Shown: positions 23,249 through 31,999 of the stretch, in pieces | How positions within the stretch are numbered: position 1 is the first letter of the stretch | Layout of the letters: every line of letters begins with the position of its first letter | DNA from: Amycolatopsis thermophila | GTDB lineage: Bacteria > Actinomycetota > Actinomycetes > Mycobacteriales > Pseudonocardiaceae | Assembly (NCBI RefSeq): GCF_030814215.1 | Contig: NZ_JAUSUT010000001.1 | Location: 2,046,001 to 2,110,000 of the forward strand | Length of the DNA stretch: 64,000 nt | Reading direction: 5' to 3' | Notes under the pieces: model-generated | Seen by the model: only the letters and a program-made list of their open reading frames with translations | Told to the model about the DNA's origin: nothing | Database searches by the model: none | Made by a program: the position numbers and the translations under genes

Positions 23249-24123
23249 TACAGCAGCTCGAGCGCCTCGAGGTCGGCGACCGGCTCCGCGAAGCTGGCCG
23301 ACGCGTAGGACGCGAACAGGGCGCGCACCGCCTTCGCGGCCGGCTCCGACAGCGACCGCGCCTCCTCGGCGAGCGCCTCGCCGTCGGTCGACGCGAGCGC
23401 GCCGCGCACGTCCCCGCCGGACAGGCTGCGGGCCACCGCGACGAGCAGGTTCAGGAAACCGTGGTGCGCGATGCCGTTCCCGGGGTCCTCGTGGCGGACC
23501 GCGCGGTGCAGGCTGTTGGTCGCCTTGAACGAGGCGCCCGGCGAACCGCTGACGACCGCGAGGAAGTCGGCGACCTCGTCGATGCTGGGGAAGTTCTCGC
23601 TGGACTGTCCGCCGCAGCGGATCTTCGGCCAGCTGCCGTGCTCGATCACGCGCCGCACGCCGTCCAGCCAGCCCACCCCGCGCCGCGGTTCGACCACGCG
23701 GATCACGTCCTCGGGCACGAACTCCGACACGCGCTCCAGCCACACCTCGTCGACGTCCGAGGGCGCCGGCATCTCCACCATGCGCAGCGACAGCAGCTCA
23801 CTGCGGGACTCGACGATCGAGATCGCCTTGGGCACCCCGCCCAGACCGGTGTCGATGATCAGCGACAGCGGCAGCGGATCCTTCGGCTTGATCTTGATCA
23901 GCTCGGTGATGAGCTCCGGCAGGCGGGACGCCTGGCACAGGAACACACCGAGCAGGCCCGCGTGGTCACCCTCGCGGCCGGCCAGGTAGTTCCGCAGCGC
24001 GTCGGGCATCGTGGCCGTTCCGGGCGGGAAGAGCGCGGAGTCGTCTACGAGCCGTGCGAAGAGGGGCGGAATTCCGCGGGGGCCGGGGGGCGTGAGTTCC
24101 ACAGCGCTTGACACAGGGGACAC
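23248..24123 (-). CDS. Uncharacterised protein coupled to an IclR regulator
   Basis: About 291 residues. GTG 24123 is chosen because TACGCT lies exactly 6 nt upstream (24130-24135), the pattern of a leaderless transcript; GTG 24114 and 24102 are alternatives. The protein is soluble, with LVDDSALFPPGTATMPDAL near the start, alternating strands and helices (SLIIDTGLGG, RMVEMPAP), and a central block KIRCGGQSSENFPSIDEV. I recall this type as a conserved actinobacterial protein of unknown function. No catalytic motif is assigned. Coupling with the IclR regulator suggests joint regulation. Confidence 0.72.
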   Translation of the reverse strand: MSPVSSAVELTPPGPRGIPPLFARLVDDSALFPPGTATMPDALRNYLAGREGDHAGLLGVFLCQASRLPELITELIKIKPKDPLPLSLIIDTGLGGVPKAISIVESRSELLSLRMVEMPAPSDVDEVWLERVSEFVPEDVIRVVEPRRGVGWLDGVRRVIEHGSWPKIRCGGQSSENFPSIDEVADFLAVVSGSPGASFKATNSLHRAVRHEDPGNGIAHHGFLNLLVAVARSLSGGDVRGALASTDGEALAEEARSLSEPAAKAVRALFASYASASFAEPVADLEALELL

Positions 24124-24170
24124 GCTAGTAGCGTACGGGTACCGGACACATGTGTTCGTCCCCCGGACGG

Positions 24171-25211
24171 TCAGCCCAGCTTCACCAGTCCCAGAACGGG
24201 ATACCCGGGCAGGCCCACCACGACCCGCTTGCCCCGCTGCGGCGTGCCGAGCACCCACAGCCTGCCGCTGGCGCGGATGTTGACCAGCAGGTCCAGCGGC
24301 TGCCGGGTGAACCGGACCTTCGCCTCGCCGTCGGCGAGCAGCACGCGCCCCTCCGCCTTGCCGCTGCCGCCCGTCGCGCCCGGCTCGATCGCGGTGTACA
24401 GCTCGGCGTACAGCTCCTGCCAGTGCTGGGACCGCACCGCGGCCGCGAGCCCCGCGGTCCGGAGCGGGATCGTCAGCGCGAGCACCACGTAGACCACCGC
24501 CAGGACGGTCATCGGCGTGCCCGTGGCGTGCCCGTCGAACGCCGTGGAACCGACGGCCCAGACTCCGGCCGCGACCACCACCAGGACCACGACGATCGCC
24601 ACGGCCCGTGCCCATACCTCCCGCATGAACGCGGTCACCACCGGGTCCTGCGCGGCCGGGACGAGGTGTCGCGACGGCACCACCGGCTCCGCCGATCCCG
24701 TCGCGGGCGCGGGCCGCACCCGGCCGAACCGCCCGGTGATCCCGCCGGGGAGGGCGACCATGACGCGGCCCCGCGGGTCCGGCCCGATGAGGTACATCCG
24801 GCGCGTGCCGGCGAGCAGGATCCGCTTCGAGCGCGGCAGGCGCACCACCACCCACCGCGGTTCGGGGCCGGGCAGCGCGACACTGACCGTCGAGCCCTTG
24901 ACCAGCAACTGCCCCTGACCGGGCGTGAGCAGGACCGCCGGGTAGTGCAGCAGCTTGCGCGCGGGCCGCAACCGGAAGACGAGCGCCCAGAGCACGAGCA
25001 GGGTGACCACTCCGAGGACGCCCACGAGGCTGAACGAGACGACGTCCGGGTTCAGCACCAGCAGCACCGCACCCAGCACGACGTAGACGACCAGCGAGTT
25101 GATCAGGCGGCGGCGCTGCTTGCCGAGGATCTCGACCTCGAGCGCGTCCGAGGCGGGGGGCTCGCCGGGGTGAGGTTCGTACGCGACCACGCGCTCCTGG
25201 GTGAAGTCCAC
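24171..25211 (-). CDS. Four-helix membrane protein, tandem paralogue 1
   Basis: 346 residues from GTG 25211. Two N-terminal membrane helices (about 40-85) and two central ones (about 215-265) separate soluble beta-rich parts. The blocks RWVVVRLPRSKRILLAG, GRFGRVRPAP, RFTRQPLDLLVNIRASGRLW and the final GYPVLGLVKLG recur in the neighbouring gene. The start is fixed by alignment with the paralogue (DFTQERV against ESTRHRV). I do not recognise the family. No enzyme motif is visible. Confidence 0.75.
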   Translation of the reverse strand: MDFTQERVVAYEPHPGEPPASDALEVEILGKQRRRLINSLVVYVVLGAVLLVLNPDVVSFSLVGVLGVVTLLVLWALVFRLRPARKLLHYPAVLLTPGQGQLLVKGSTVSVALPGPEPRWVVVRLPRSKRILLAGTRRMYLIGPDPRGRVMVALPGGITGRFGRVRPAPATGSAEPVVPSRHLVPAAQDPVVTAFMREVWARAVAIVVVLVVVAAGVWAVGSTAFDGHATGTPMTVLAVVYVVLALTIPLRTAGLAAAVRSQHWQELYAELYTAIEPGATGGSGKAEGRVLLADGEAKVRFTRQPLDLLVNIRASGRLWVLGTPQRGKRVVVGLPGYPVLGLVKLG

Positions 25212-25248
25212 ACCTCCGAGTCGATCGGGTGGCCGGTCGCGTTACCTG

Positions 25249-26256
25249 TCAGCCCAGCCGGACCGGCCCCAGCACCGGGTGATCGGGCAGCCCCGCGACC
25301 ACCGCCGTCCCCCGCTCCGGCGTGCCGAGCACCCACAACCGGCCGGTGGCGCGCACGTTGACCAGCAGGTCCAGCGGCTGGCGGCCGAACCGCGCGTGCA
25401 CGACGGTGCCGTCGGGCATGGTCACCCGGCCGGTGGCGTGCCCGGTGCCCGGCGAGCCCGGGGTGATCGGGGTGTCCAGGGTGGCACCCAGCTCGGTCCA
25501 GTCGCCGGTCCGCGCGGCGCGGGCCAGGCGCCGGACGTGCACCAGCCGCACGATCGCGAACGCCAGGTAGGCGGCGCCGCCGCCGATCGCGCCGCCCACC
25601 GGGCTGCCGCCGGGGAACATCTCCGCGATCACCCAGACGAGGGCCCCGGCGACCGGGGCCAGGGCGATCGTGAGTGCGGCTCGTCGCTGCGACTCGCCCA
25701 GGAACGCCGCGGAGACGGTGGTGCCGGCCGGTGGTTCCCCGGAACCGGCTGCCGGTGTGGGACGGACGCGGCCGAAGTGACCGGCGATGCTGCCCGGCGC
25801 GGCGAGCACGAGCCGCCCGCGACGGTCCGGGCCGAGCATGAAGACGCGTCGTTCGCGGGCCAGGACCAGCTGTTTCGACCGGGGCATCCGGGCCCGCGCC
25901 CAGCGCGGTCCGGGGCCGGGCAGCGCGATGCTCACGGTGGTGCCGGAGACCCGCAGCTGACCGGGCCCGGGGGTGAGCACGACGGTCGGCAGTTCCAGCA
26001 GCTTCGCCAGCGGCCGCACCCGGCGGATCAGGAGCAGGACGCGGTGCCCGGCCAGCGCGGCGCAAGCGCCCGCCACCGTCCCCCGCCCGGCGCCGCCGGG
26101 CAGGAACAGGAGGATCAGCGCCGCGGCGAGAGCGGCGAACGCGCCGGTGGTGATGAGGTGGCTGCGCGTCTTGTCCAGGATCGCGACCTCGAGGGGGTCA
26201 GTCGCGGCCGGTTCGCCGAGGTGCGGCTCGTAGACGCGGTGACGGGTGGATTCCAC
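25249..26256 (-). CDS. Four-helix membrane protein, tandem paralogue 2
   Basis: 335 residues from ATG 26256. The layout matches the downstream neighbour: membrane helices near 35-75 and 200-240, and the blocks RMPRSKQLVLAR, GHFGRVRPTP, RFGRQPLDLLVNVRATGRLW and HPVLGPVRLG. The gap to the downstream paralogue is only 37 bp, so the two probably form an operon that arose by tandem duplication. The sequences have diverged substantially, so the duplication is old. Function is unknown. Confidence 0.75.
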   Translation of the reverse strand: MESTRHRVYEPHLGEPAATDPLEVAILDKTRSHLITTGAFAALAAALILLFLPGGAGRGTVAGACAALAGHRVLLLIRRVRPLAKLLELPTVVLTPGPGQLRVSGTTVSIALPGPGPRWARARMPRSKQLVLARERRVFMLGPDRRGRLVLAAPGSIAGHFGRVRPTPAAGSGEPPAGTTVSAAFLGESQRRAALTIALAPVAGALVWVIAEMFPGGSPVGGAIGGGAAYLAFAIVRLVHVRRLARAARTGDWTELGATLDTPITPGSPGTGHATGRVTMPDGTVVHARFGRQPLDLLVNVRATGRLWVLGTPERGTAVVAGLPDHPVLGPVRLG

Positions 26257-26315
26257 GGTTCCCGTGTCGCGCGGCGACCGGCAACGTTACCGATCGACTT
26301 CCCTTCCTCCGTCAC

Positions 26316-26334
26316 TCAGGTTAGGCTCACCTAA
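26316..26334 (+). promoter_or_regulatory. IdeR/DtxR iron box in a repressing position
   Basis: TCAGGTTAGGCTCACCTAA matches the 19-bp IdeR/DtxR consensus (TTAGGTTAGGCTAACCTAA) at 17 positions. It ends 15 bases before the start codon of the HugZ-like gene and directly precedes its ribosome-binding site, so bound IdeR-Fe would block expression. Confidence 0.85.
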
Positions 26335-26349
26335 GTAGGAGGTGCCCCA

Positions 26350-27141
26350 GTGATCGAGATCCGACGTCCGCCCGCACCGACCCCGGCCGAGCGTGCGAAG
26401 ACCATCGCCGTGCGGCACGGGCCGGGCGCGCTGCTGCCGACGACGGGGAACCCCGCCGGCGGCGACCGGGTGGTGCCCGAGCTGCACCACGTTCACGCGA
26501 GCGGCAGTGTGAGCGTCCTGCTGCCCGACGATCACCCGGTGCTGGCCAGGGTCCGGGCGGCGGACCGGGGCGAGCTGGCGGTGGTGTTCGAGCTGGCCGA
26601 CCACGCGCCGGTCGACCTGCGCGAGCCGGTTCGCGGGCTGTTGTGGATCACCGGCTGGCTGCGTTGCCTGAGTGCGGAGTCGGCGCGCGCGAGGGCGGTG
26701 TCGATCGCCGACACGCGCCCCGACCCGCGGCTGCTGGACCTGGGGCACGGCCTGAGCCTGCTCCGGCTGACGCCGGCGTCCCTCGTCCTCGCCGACGCCG
26801 AAGGCACCCACTCGCTGCGGCCGCACGTGTTCAGCGCCGCCGCGCCGGACCCGTTCCACCGCTACGAGGCCGACTGGCTGCGCCACCTGGAGAGCGACCA
26901 CGCGGATGTGGTGGCCCAGCTGGCGAGGCACGTGCCGGAGGAGTTGCGCGGCGGGCGGATCCGGCCGCTGGGGCTGGACCAGTTCGGGCTGCGGCTGCGG
27001 GTCGAGGCACCCTCGGGAGACCACGACGTGCGGTTGGCGTTCGGCCGGCCGGTGCAGAGTCCGGCGCAGCTGGGACCCGAACTGCGGCGGCTGGTGGGAT
27101 GCCCGTTCCTGGCGAAGAACCAGCTGCGGGTACAGCCCTGA
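26350..27141 (+). CDS. HugZ-like/DUF2470-domain protein, iron-regulated
   Basis: 263 residues from GTG 26350 behind GGAGG. The N-terminal two-thirds resembles the FMN-binding-like split barrel of haem-utilisation proteins (GSVSVLLPDDHPVLARVR, LRGLLWITGWLRCL type blocks). The C-terminal part, DPFHRYEADWLRHLESDHADVV to VRLAFGRPVQS, is the DUF2470 domain with the conserved His-Ala/Asp-Asp pattern. Related proteins degrade or bind haem for iron recovery. The IdeR box directly upstream supports an iron-starvation role. Catalysis is not shown by the sequence. Confidence 0.8.
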   Translation: MIEIRRPPAPTPAERAKTIAVRHGPGALLPTTGNPAGGDRVVPELHHVHASGSVSVLLPDDHPVLARVRAADRGELAVVFELADHAPVDLREPVRGLLWITGWLRCLSAESARARAVSIADTRPDPRLLDLGHGLSLLRLTPASLVLADAEGTHSLRPHVFSAAAPDPFHRYEADWLRHLESDHADVVAQLARHVPEELRGGRIRPLGLDQFGLRLRVEAPSGDHDVRLAFGRPVQSPAQLGPELRRLVGCPFLAKNQLRVQP

Positions 27142-27690
27142 TCTTCGTGGGCCTGAGGGGTGGGTTGGTGGCGGCGGGGTGCGGCAGGCGCGGGTGGCGC
27201 GGTGGGTGCCGCCGGTGCGGGCAGTGCGGGGGCCGGCCGTGGGGCCGCGGCGGTGTGGGCGCGGGAAGTCAGGGGGCGGCCGTTCGCACGGCCGTGGAAG
27301 GTCCGTTCGTGCCGACGCTGTTCGCCGACCCTTCGCGTGGATGCACCATTGGGTCAGTCGCGGCGACACCGGTGGGCCACCTGTGCCCGCGCCCGTCAAT
27401 GATCCGCTCGCACCCGCACCAAACGTGCCAGTCACGCCCGCACCGGTGGGCCACCGTGCCTGCTGCCGGAGGGCCACACGCACGGTCACGAAAGACCCGC
27501 TCGCATTGCTAGAGGTGGTCCGCTCGCGTTGGCACGAAAGATCCCGTCGCGCCGCCGCCGCCGGTGGGCGACCCCACCCCACCACGAGTGGGCCCGCTGG
27601 CGCCGGGGCCAGTGGACCACTCGCGCATGGGGAGCCCAGCGCTCGCCCGCGCGCGGCTGCCGCAGCATTCAAGCCGACGGCGAGCTGAAG
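27142..27690. repeat. Non-coding region with scattered degenerate repeats
   Basis: No credible gene is found. CACCGGTGGGCCACC occurs near 27369 and again near 27441. Variants of CCCGCTCGCATT occur near 27410, 27488, 27520 and 27548, two of them beside ACGAAAGA. The spacing is irregular, which suggests decayed interspersed repeats rather than a tandem array. Confidence 0.5.
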
Positions 27691-27906
27691 CCATCGGCAG
27701 CTGCTCAGCCACCGGCAAGTGCTCAACCACCAGCAGCCCCTCAACCACCACCAGCCGCTCAACGACCAGCAGCCGCTCAACCACCGGCACCCGTTGAAGC
27801 CACCACCAGCAGCTGCTCAACCACCGGCAGCCGTTGAAGCCACCGGCACCCGCTCAACCACCGGCAGCCGCTCAGCCACCGGCAGCCGGAGCCACCAACC
27901 AGCTCA
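27691..27906. repeat. Degenerate 18-bp minisatellite (consensus CCACCGGCAGCCGCTCAA)
   Basis: About twelve consecutive copies of an 18-bp unit are seen. Most are exactly 18 bp, but units near 27795-27845 are 19 and 21 bp. Read rightward in phase the unit encodes PPAAAQ-like repeats. The odd-length units break the frame, so it is either non-coding or the wreck of a Pro/Ala-rich coding repeat. Confidence 0.8.
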
Positions 27907-27935
27907 CCCCACCGCCAGCCCAACCCATGGCCGGC

Positions 27936-28394
27936 TCAGGCGGCCTCCGGCGGGAAGCCGCCGGTCGCGATGGGGCCCCAGCGCTCGATCGTCACCCGGA
28001 TGAGGCTCTTGTTCTGCTTCACCATCGCCGCGCGGTATTCGTCCCAGTCGGGGTGCTCGCCGGAGATGCAGCGGAAGTACTCGACCAGCGGTTCGACCGA
28101 CTCGGGCGCGTCCAGCACCTCCGCCTGCCCGTCGAACTGCACCCACGGGCCGTTCCAGTCGTCGGAGAGCACGCAGGCCGACACCGCCGGGTTCCGGCGG
28201 GCGTTGCGGGTCTTCGCGCGCTGCGGATACGTCGACACGACGAAACGACCTTCCGGGTCGATGCCGGCTGTCACGGGCGACAGCTGCGGTGTCCCGTCGG
28301 CACGGGTGGTCATCAGGATCGCGCGGTGGCGGGTGCGGAGGAACTCCAGCAGCCCGGCTCGGTCCACGCGGTCGGCAGTCGCAATCTTGGCCAT
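27936..28394 (-). CDS. PPOX-class flavin/F420-dependent oxidoreductase
   Basis: 152 residues from ATG 28394. The split-barrel fold is evident: [61 protein letters not shown] and [12 protein letters not shown]. In actinobacteria this short subfamily is annotated as F420-dependent oxidoreductase; biliverdin reductases are among its members. The cofactor cannot be settled from sequence alone. The start is only 25 bp from the divergent CPBP gene, so promoters overlap. A few kb away is an IdeR-controlled haem-related gene; any functional link is speculative. Confidence 0.85.
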   Translation of the reverse strand: MAKIATADRVDRAGLLEFLRTRHRAILMTTRADGTPQLSPVTAGIDPEGRFVVSTYPQRAKTRNARRNPAVSACVLSDDWNGPWVQFDGQAEVLDAPESVEPLVEYFRCISGEHPDWDEYRAAMVKQNKSLIRVTIERWGPIATGGFPPEAA

Positions 28395-28418
28395 GTCCAC
28401 AAACGGTAGCGTGCGAAC

Positions 28419-29219
28419 GTGCTCCACTCCTGGCTCCGCCCAGAACGTCCCGCCCTGCCCGAACCCGTGGACGCCGGCACGGCGCGACGGCTCAAGGTCG
28501 AGCTGGTCGTCGTCTTCTCGATCACCCTGGGCCTGTCCGGCGCGCGCAGCCTGCTCTCCCTGATCGACTCGCTCCTGCAACCCGCACCGCTGTCCGACCA
28601 GCACGTCGCGCTCAACGCGCCGCAACGCGCCGTCGACCTGCTGGACCTGCTGGCCCAGCTGCTGTCCGCCGTGCAACTCGTCGGCTGGGGCGCGCTCGGC
28701 GCCTACCTCCTCGTCCGCGGTGGCCTGAAGCTCGCCGACGTCGGACTGGACCGCACGGCCCCGGGCCGCGACACCCGGTGGGGCATCGGGCTGACCGCGC
28801 TCATCGGCATCCCCGGCCTGGCGCTCTACTTCATCGGCTGGAAGCTCGGCGTCAACCTCGCCGTCGTCCCGTCCCGGCTCGGCGACACCTGGTGGCGCCC
28901 GATCGCGCTGACGCTATCGGCCTTCGGCAACGCCTTCGCCGAGGAAGTGCTGGTCATCGGCTACCTGCTGACCCGCCTGCGCCAGCTCGCCTGGCGCGAG
29001 AACACCGCGCTGCTGGCCGCCGCCGTGCTGCGCGGCTCGTACCACCTCTACCAGGGCTTCGGCGGGTTCGTCGGCAACCTGGTGATGGGACTGGTGTTCG
29101 GCCGGATCTGGCAGCGGACCAACCGGCTGGTACCCCTGATCATCGCGCACACCCTGCTCGACGTGGTCTCCTTCGTGGGTTACTCGCTGCTCCGCGGGCA
29201 CCTCAGCTGGCTCCCCTGA
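28419..29219 (+). CDS. CPBP-family intramembrane metalloprotease
   Basis: 266 residues with about seven membrane helices. The CPBP/Abi motifs are present: EE in [18 protein letters not shown], His in [11 protein letters not shown], and HTLLDVV near the C-terminus. The Arg of the classical EExxxR motif is Ile here, a variant I recall in actinobacterial members. Relatives include CAAX prenyl proteases and bacteriocin self-immunity proteins; the substrate is unknown. GTG 28419 follows TAGCGT by exactly six bases, so the transcript is probably leaderless. Confidence 0.88.
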   Translation: MLHSWLRPERPALPEPVDAGTARRLKVELVVVFSITLGLSGARSLLSLIDSLLQPAPLSDQHVALNAPQRAVDLLDLLAQLLSAVQLVGWGALGAYLLVRGGLKLADVGLDRTAPGRDTRWGIGLTALIGIPGLALYFIGWKLGVNLAVVPSRLGDTWWRPIALTLSAFGNAFAEEVLVIGYLLTRLRQLAWRENTALLAAAVLRGSYHLYQGFGGFVGNLVMGLVFGRIWQRTNRLVPLIIAHTLLDVVSFVGYSLLRGHLSWLP

Positions 29220-29248
29220 ACACCCGCTCAGCGCACTACGCTCGGCCC

Positions 29249-30457
29249 GTGACCAACGAAACCCCCAGGGTGGACAGCGAGGTCGGGCCCCTGCGCGCCG
29301 TCCTGCTCCACCGCCCGGGCAACGAGCTCACGAGGCTCACCCCGCGCAACAACGACAAGCTCCTGTTCGACTCGATCCCGTGGGTCGGTCGCGCGCAGGA
29401 GGAGCACGACGCGTTCGCCGAGGTCCTCCGCGGCCGCGGCGTCGAGGTGCTCCTGCTCGCCGACGTGCTGCGCGAGGCGCTGGCCGACTCCCGCGCGCAC
29501 GCCGCCGGGGTGCACGCCGCGGTCGACGACCTGCGCCTGGGCGAGGACCTCGGTGACGCGCTGCGCTCGCACCTGTCCGCGGTCGACGCCGCGACGCTGG
29601 CCGAGGTCCTGATGGCCGGCCTGACGTTCGAGGAGCTGCCCGCCGCCGAGGGCGCTTCGCTGGTCCGCAAGATCCACCACCGGCACGACTTCGCCGTCGA
29701 CCCGCTGCCGAACCTGCTGTTCACCCGCGACTCGTCGGTGTGGATCGGCGACCGCGTGGCGATCTCGTCGCTGGCCATGCCCGCCCGCCGCCGGGAAACC
29801 GCGCTGCTCGACCTCGTCTACGCCTACCACCCGCGCTTCTCGCACGCCGCCCGCGCGTACGGCGCGCACTCGGCGCCGGTCGAGGGCGGTGACGTCCTCC
29901 TGCTCGCGCCGGGAGTGCTGGCCGTCGGCATCGGCGAGCGGACCACCGCGGCCGGCGCCGAGTCGCTGGCCCGGTCGCTGTTCGCCGACGACATCGCGCA
30001 CACCGTGCTCGCGGTGCCCATCGCGCAAGCCCGCGCCACCATGCACCTGGACACCGTCTGCACGATGGTCGCCCCGGACGCCGTGGTGATGTACCCGCTG
30101 GCGCGGGACGAGCTGGTGGCGTTCACCCTCCGCCCGGACGGCGACGGCTCCCTGCGCGTGGACGGGCCGGAGCCGTTCCTGCACGCCGCCGCCGAGGCGA
30201 TGGGCATCGAGAAGCTGCGGGTGATCGACACCGGACTCGACCCGGTGACCGCGGAACGCGAGCAGTGGGACGACGGCAACAACACGCTCGCGCTGGCGCC
30301 GGGGGTGGTGGTCGGCTACGAGCGCAACGTGGAGACCAACGCGCGCCTCGAGGATGCCGGGATCGAGGTGCTGGCCATCGCCGGATCCGAGCTGGGTTCC
30401 GGGCGCGGCGGCCCGCGGTGCATGTCGTGCCCGGTGGTCCGCGACCCGATCGGCTAA
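29249..30457 (+). CDS. arcA: Arginine deiminase
   Basis: 402 residues from GTG 29249. The enzyme hydrolyses arginine to citrulline and ammonia in the cytosol. Catalytic regions are visible: [31 protein letters not shown] (His/Asp) and the nucleophile Cys391 in [15 protein letters not shown] at 29237-29242 sits six bases before the GTG, indicating a leaderless transcript. No arcB, arcC or arcD is adjacent, so a full ATP-yielding pathway is not encoded here. It may serve nitrogen release or acid tolerance. Confidence 0.95.
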   Translation: MTNETPRVDSEVGPLRAVLLHRPGNELTRLTPRNNDKLLFDSIPWVGRAQEEHDAFAEVLRGRGVEVLLLADVLREALADSRAHAAGVHAAVDDLRLGEDLGDALRSHLSAVDAATLAEVLMAGLTFEELPAAEGASLVRKIHHRHDFAVDPLPNLLFTRDSSVWIGDRVAISSLAMPARRRETALLDLVYAYHPRFSHAARAYGAHSAPVEGGDVLLLAPGVLAVGIGERTTAAGAESLARSLFADDIAHTVLAVPIAQARATMHLDTVCTMVAPDAVVMYPLARDELVAFTLRPDGDGSLRVDGPEPFLHAAAEAMGIEKLRVIDTGLDPVTAEREQWDDGNNTLALAPGVVVGYERNVETNARLEDAGIEVLAIAGSELGSGRGGPRCMSCPVVRDPIG

Positions 30458-30511
30458 TGAGGAAAGGCTAACCTGAATAAGCATTTCCTCATCTCGGTAA
30501 GCCTAGCCAAA
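30458..30511 (+). promoter_or_regulatory. Two tandem IdeR/DtxR iron boxes upstream of the ferritin gene
   Basis: TGAGGAAAGGCTAACCTGA (30458-30476) matches the IdeR consensus at about 15 of 19 positions, and CTCGGTAAGCCTAGCCAAA (30493-30511) at about 13. Their centres lie near -106 and -71 relative to the probable transcription start at 30573. Mycobacterial bfrB also has tandem upstream boxes through which IdeR activates. Confidence 0.7.
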
Positions 30512-30572
30512 CGAAACGGGAATCACCAGGCCCAAATGGTTAACGATCATCGTAATGGCCTATTCTCGGGTT

Positions 30573-31121
30573 ATGGCGATGCTCAAGAAAGAACCGCGCT
30601 CCAAGTTCTACGAGCTCCTGCAGCAGCAGGTGCAGAACGAGTTCAACGCTTCGCAGCAGTACGTGGCGCTGGCGGTCTGGTTCGACAACGAGGACCTGCC
30701 CCAGCTGGCCAAGCACTTCTACCGCCAGGCGGTGGAGGAGCGGAACCACGCGCTCGCGATCGTGCAGTACCTGATGGACACCGACCACCACGTGGAGATC
30801 CCGCCGACCGGCGAGGTGCGCAACGACTTCGCCGACGCCGTCGAGCTCGTCGAGCTCGCGCTGGAGCAGGAGAAGGAGGTCGCGGCCGACTTCCGGACCC
30901 TGGTGAAGGCCGCCCGCGCCGAGGACGACTACCAGGGCGAACAGTTCCTGCAGTGGTTCCTCAAGGAGCAGGTCGAGGAGGTGTCGCAGATGTCCACGCT
31001 GCTCAACGTGGTCAAGCGCGCCGCCGGGAACCTGTTCGAGGTGGAGAACTGGCTGGCCCGCGAGAACGTCGGCGACGGCGGCGACCCGGGCATGCCGCCG
31101 GTCGCCGGTGGCGCCCTGTAA
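30573..31121 (+). CDS. bfrB: Ferritin, BfrB-like iron storage protein
   Basis: 182 residues from ATG 30573, which follows the -10 TATTCT (30561-30566) by six bases with no ribosome-binding site; ATG 30555 is the alternative. Similarity to mycobacterial BfrB runs throughout: QNEFNASQQYVALAVWFD, DLPQLAKHFYRQAVEERNHA (ferroxidase Glu/His), LEQEKEV and QFLQWFLKEQVEEVSQM. It stores ferric iron in a 24-mer shell. The tandem iron boxes upstream suggest activation by iron-loaded IdeR. A strong bidirectional terminator follows. Confidence 0.93.
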   Translation: MAMLKKEPRSKFYELLQQQVQNEFNASQQYVALAVWFDNEDLPQLAKHFYRQAVEERNHALAIVQYLMDTDHHVEIPPTGEVRNDFADAVELVELALEQEKEVAADFRTLVKAARAEDDYQGEQFLQWFLKEQVEEVSQMSTLLNVVKRAAGNLFEVENWLARENVGDGGDPGMPPVAGGAL

Positions 31122-31145
31122 GACCGCCATACCGCGGAGCGCAGC

Positions 31146-31173
31146 AGAGCCCGGGCCACCGTGCCCGGGCTCT
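31146..31173. terminator. Bidirectional hairpin terminator
   Basis: AGAGCCCGGGC (31146-31156) pairs perfectly with GCCCGGGCTCT (31163-31173) across a 6-nt loop. It sits between the ends of the convergent ferritin and membrane-protein genes. No long T tract is present, as is usual in GC-rich actinobacteria. Confidence 0.8.
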
Positions 31174-31180
31174 TCCCGTG

Positions 31181-31999
31181 TCAGCAGCCGGGCGAGCCGG
31201 TCAACTCCCAGCTCACGACGGTGTCGCCGGAATCGACGTAGAACGTGTAATGGTCACCCGATTCGGTGGTCGTGCTGTAATTGCCCGCACCGGCGGTGAG
31301 ATCAGGGTAGGCATTCCTCAGTTCCGCGACCGTGGAGCCGGTTCCGGTGTTTTCCGGAGTGCGTGCGCCGGTCGCGGTGAAGGCCACCACTCCACCGGAC
31401 GGCGAAATCGTCACACTCGCGATGTTCCCGGTGCCTTCGGTGAGCCGGTAGGTGGCGCACTGGTCGGGAGCGGTCCCGGCGCCGGCGAGCATCCCGGTCG
31501 CCTTGGCCTCGTCGAAGGTCATCCCGAGCCGCAGCTTCCCGTAGCCGGTAGGGCCGAGCACGGCGCGGGCCGGGAGCGCCGGCCGCGGTGTGCCAGAGGT
31601 GCTGCTCGGCTTCGGTGACCGGGTCACGGTGGGAGCGGGTGTGGGGGCCTCGGGCGGCACCGGCGCGCCGCTGCTGGGCGGCAGGACGGTCTCGGCCGGG
31701 AACGACGGCGGCACGATGACCGGCGCGGGCGCGGAGGTGGACGGCACCCGCGGGGCGGCGGACGGGGGCGGGGCGGCCTCGCGCACGGCCGGCTCCGGGC
31801 GGGTGACCGCGAGAGCCGCGGCGACCAGCACTGCGGCGGTGAGCACGCCACCCGAGGCGGCCAGGGCGTTGCGCCGACGGCGGCGGCGACGGGCACCGGC
31901 GACGATCGCGTCACCTGCGCGCGGTGGGGCCGGGACGGCGAGCCGTTCGTCGTCGAACAGCCGCCGCAGCTCGGCGCGCAGCTCGTCGTCGGGGTTCAC
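31181..31999 (-). CDS. Single-pass membrane protein coupled to a SigE-family sigma factor (possible anti-sigma/sensor)
   Basis: 272 residues from GTG 31999, overlapping the sigma stop (GTGA). A short acidic N-terminus (DDELRAELRRLFDDERL) and an Arg cluster precede one membrane helix (about 45-65), then a long Pro/Ser/Thr-rich extracellular linker. The C-terminal domain (LGPTGYGKLRLGMTFDEAKATG, PDQCATYRL ... SPGC) has two Cys that could form a disulfide. The arrangement (cytosolic tail, helix, outer domain) fits a membrane regulator of the sigma factor. No classical zinc anti-sigma motif is visible. Confidence 0.8.
   Translation of the reverse strand: MNPDDELRAELRRLFDDERLAVPAPPRAGDAIVAGARRRRRRRNALAASGGVLTAAVLVAAALAVTRPEPAVREAAPPPSAAPRVPSTSAPAPVIVPPSFPAETVLPPSSGAPVPPEAPTPAPTVTRSPKPSSTSGTPRPALPARAVLGPTGYGKLRLGMTFDEAKATGMLAGAGTAPDQCATYRLTEGTGNIASVTISPSGGVVAFTATGARTPENTGTGSTVAELRNAYPDLTAGAGNYSTTTESGDHYTFYVDSGDTVVSWELTGSPGC

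Noticed and set aside
27691-27906. CRISPR interpretation of the 18-bp array
   Set aside because: The units are contiguous with no spacers and are degenerate, so it is a minisatellite.
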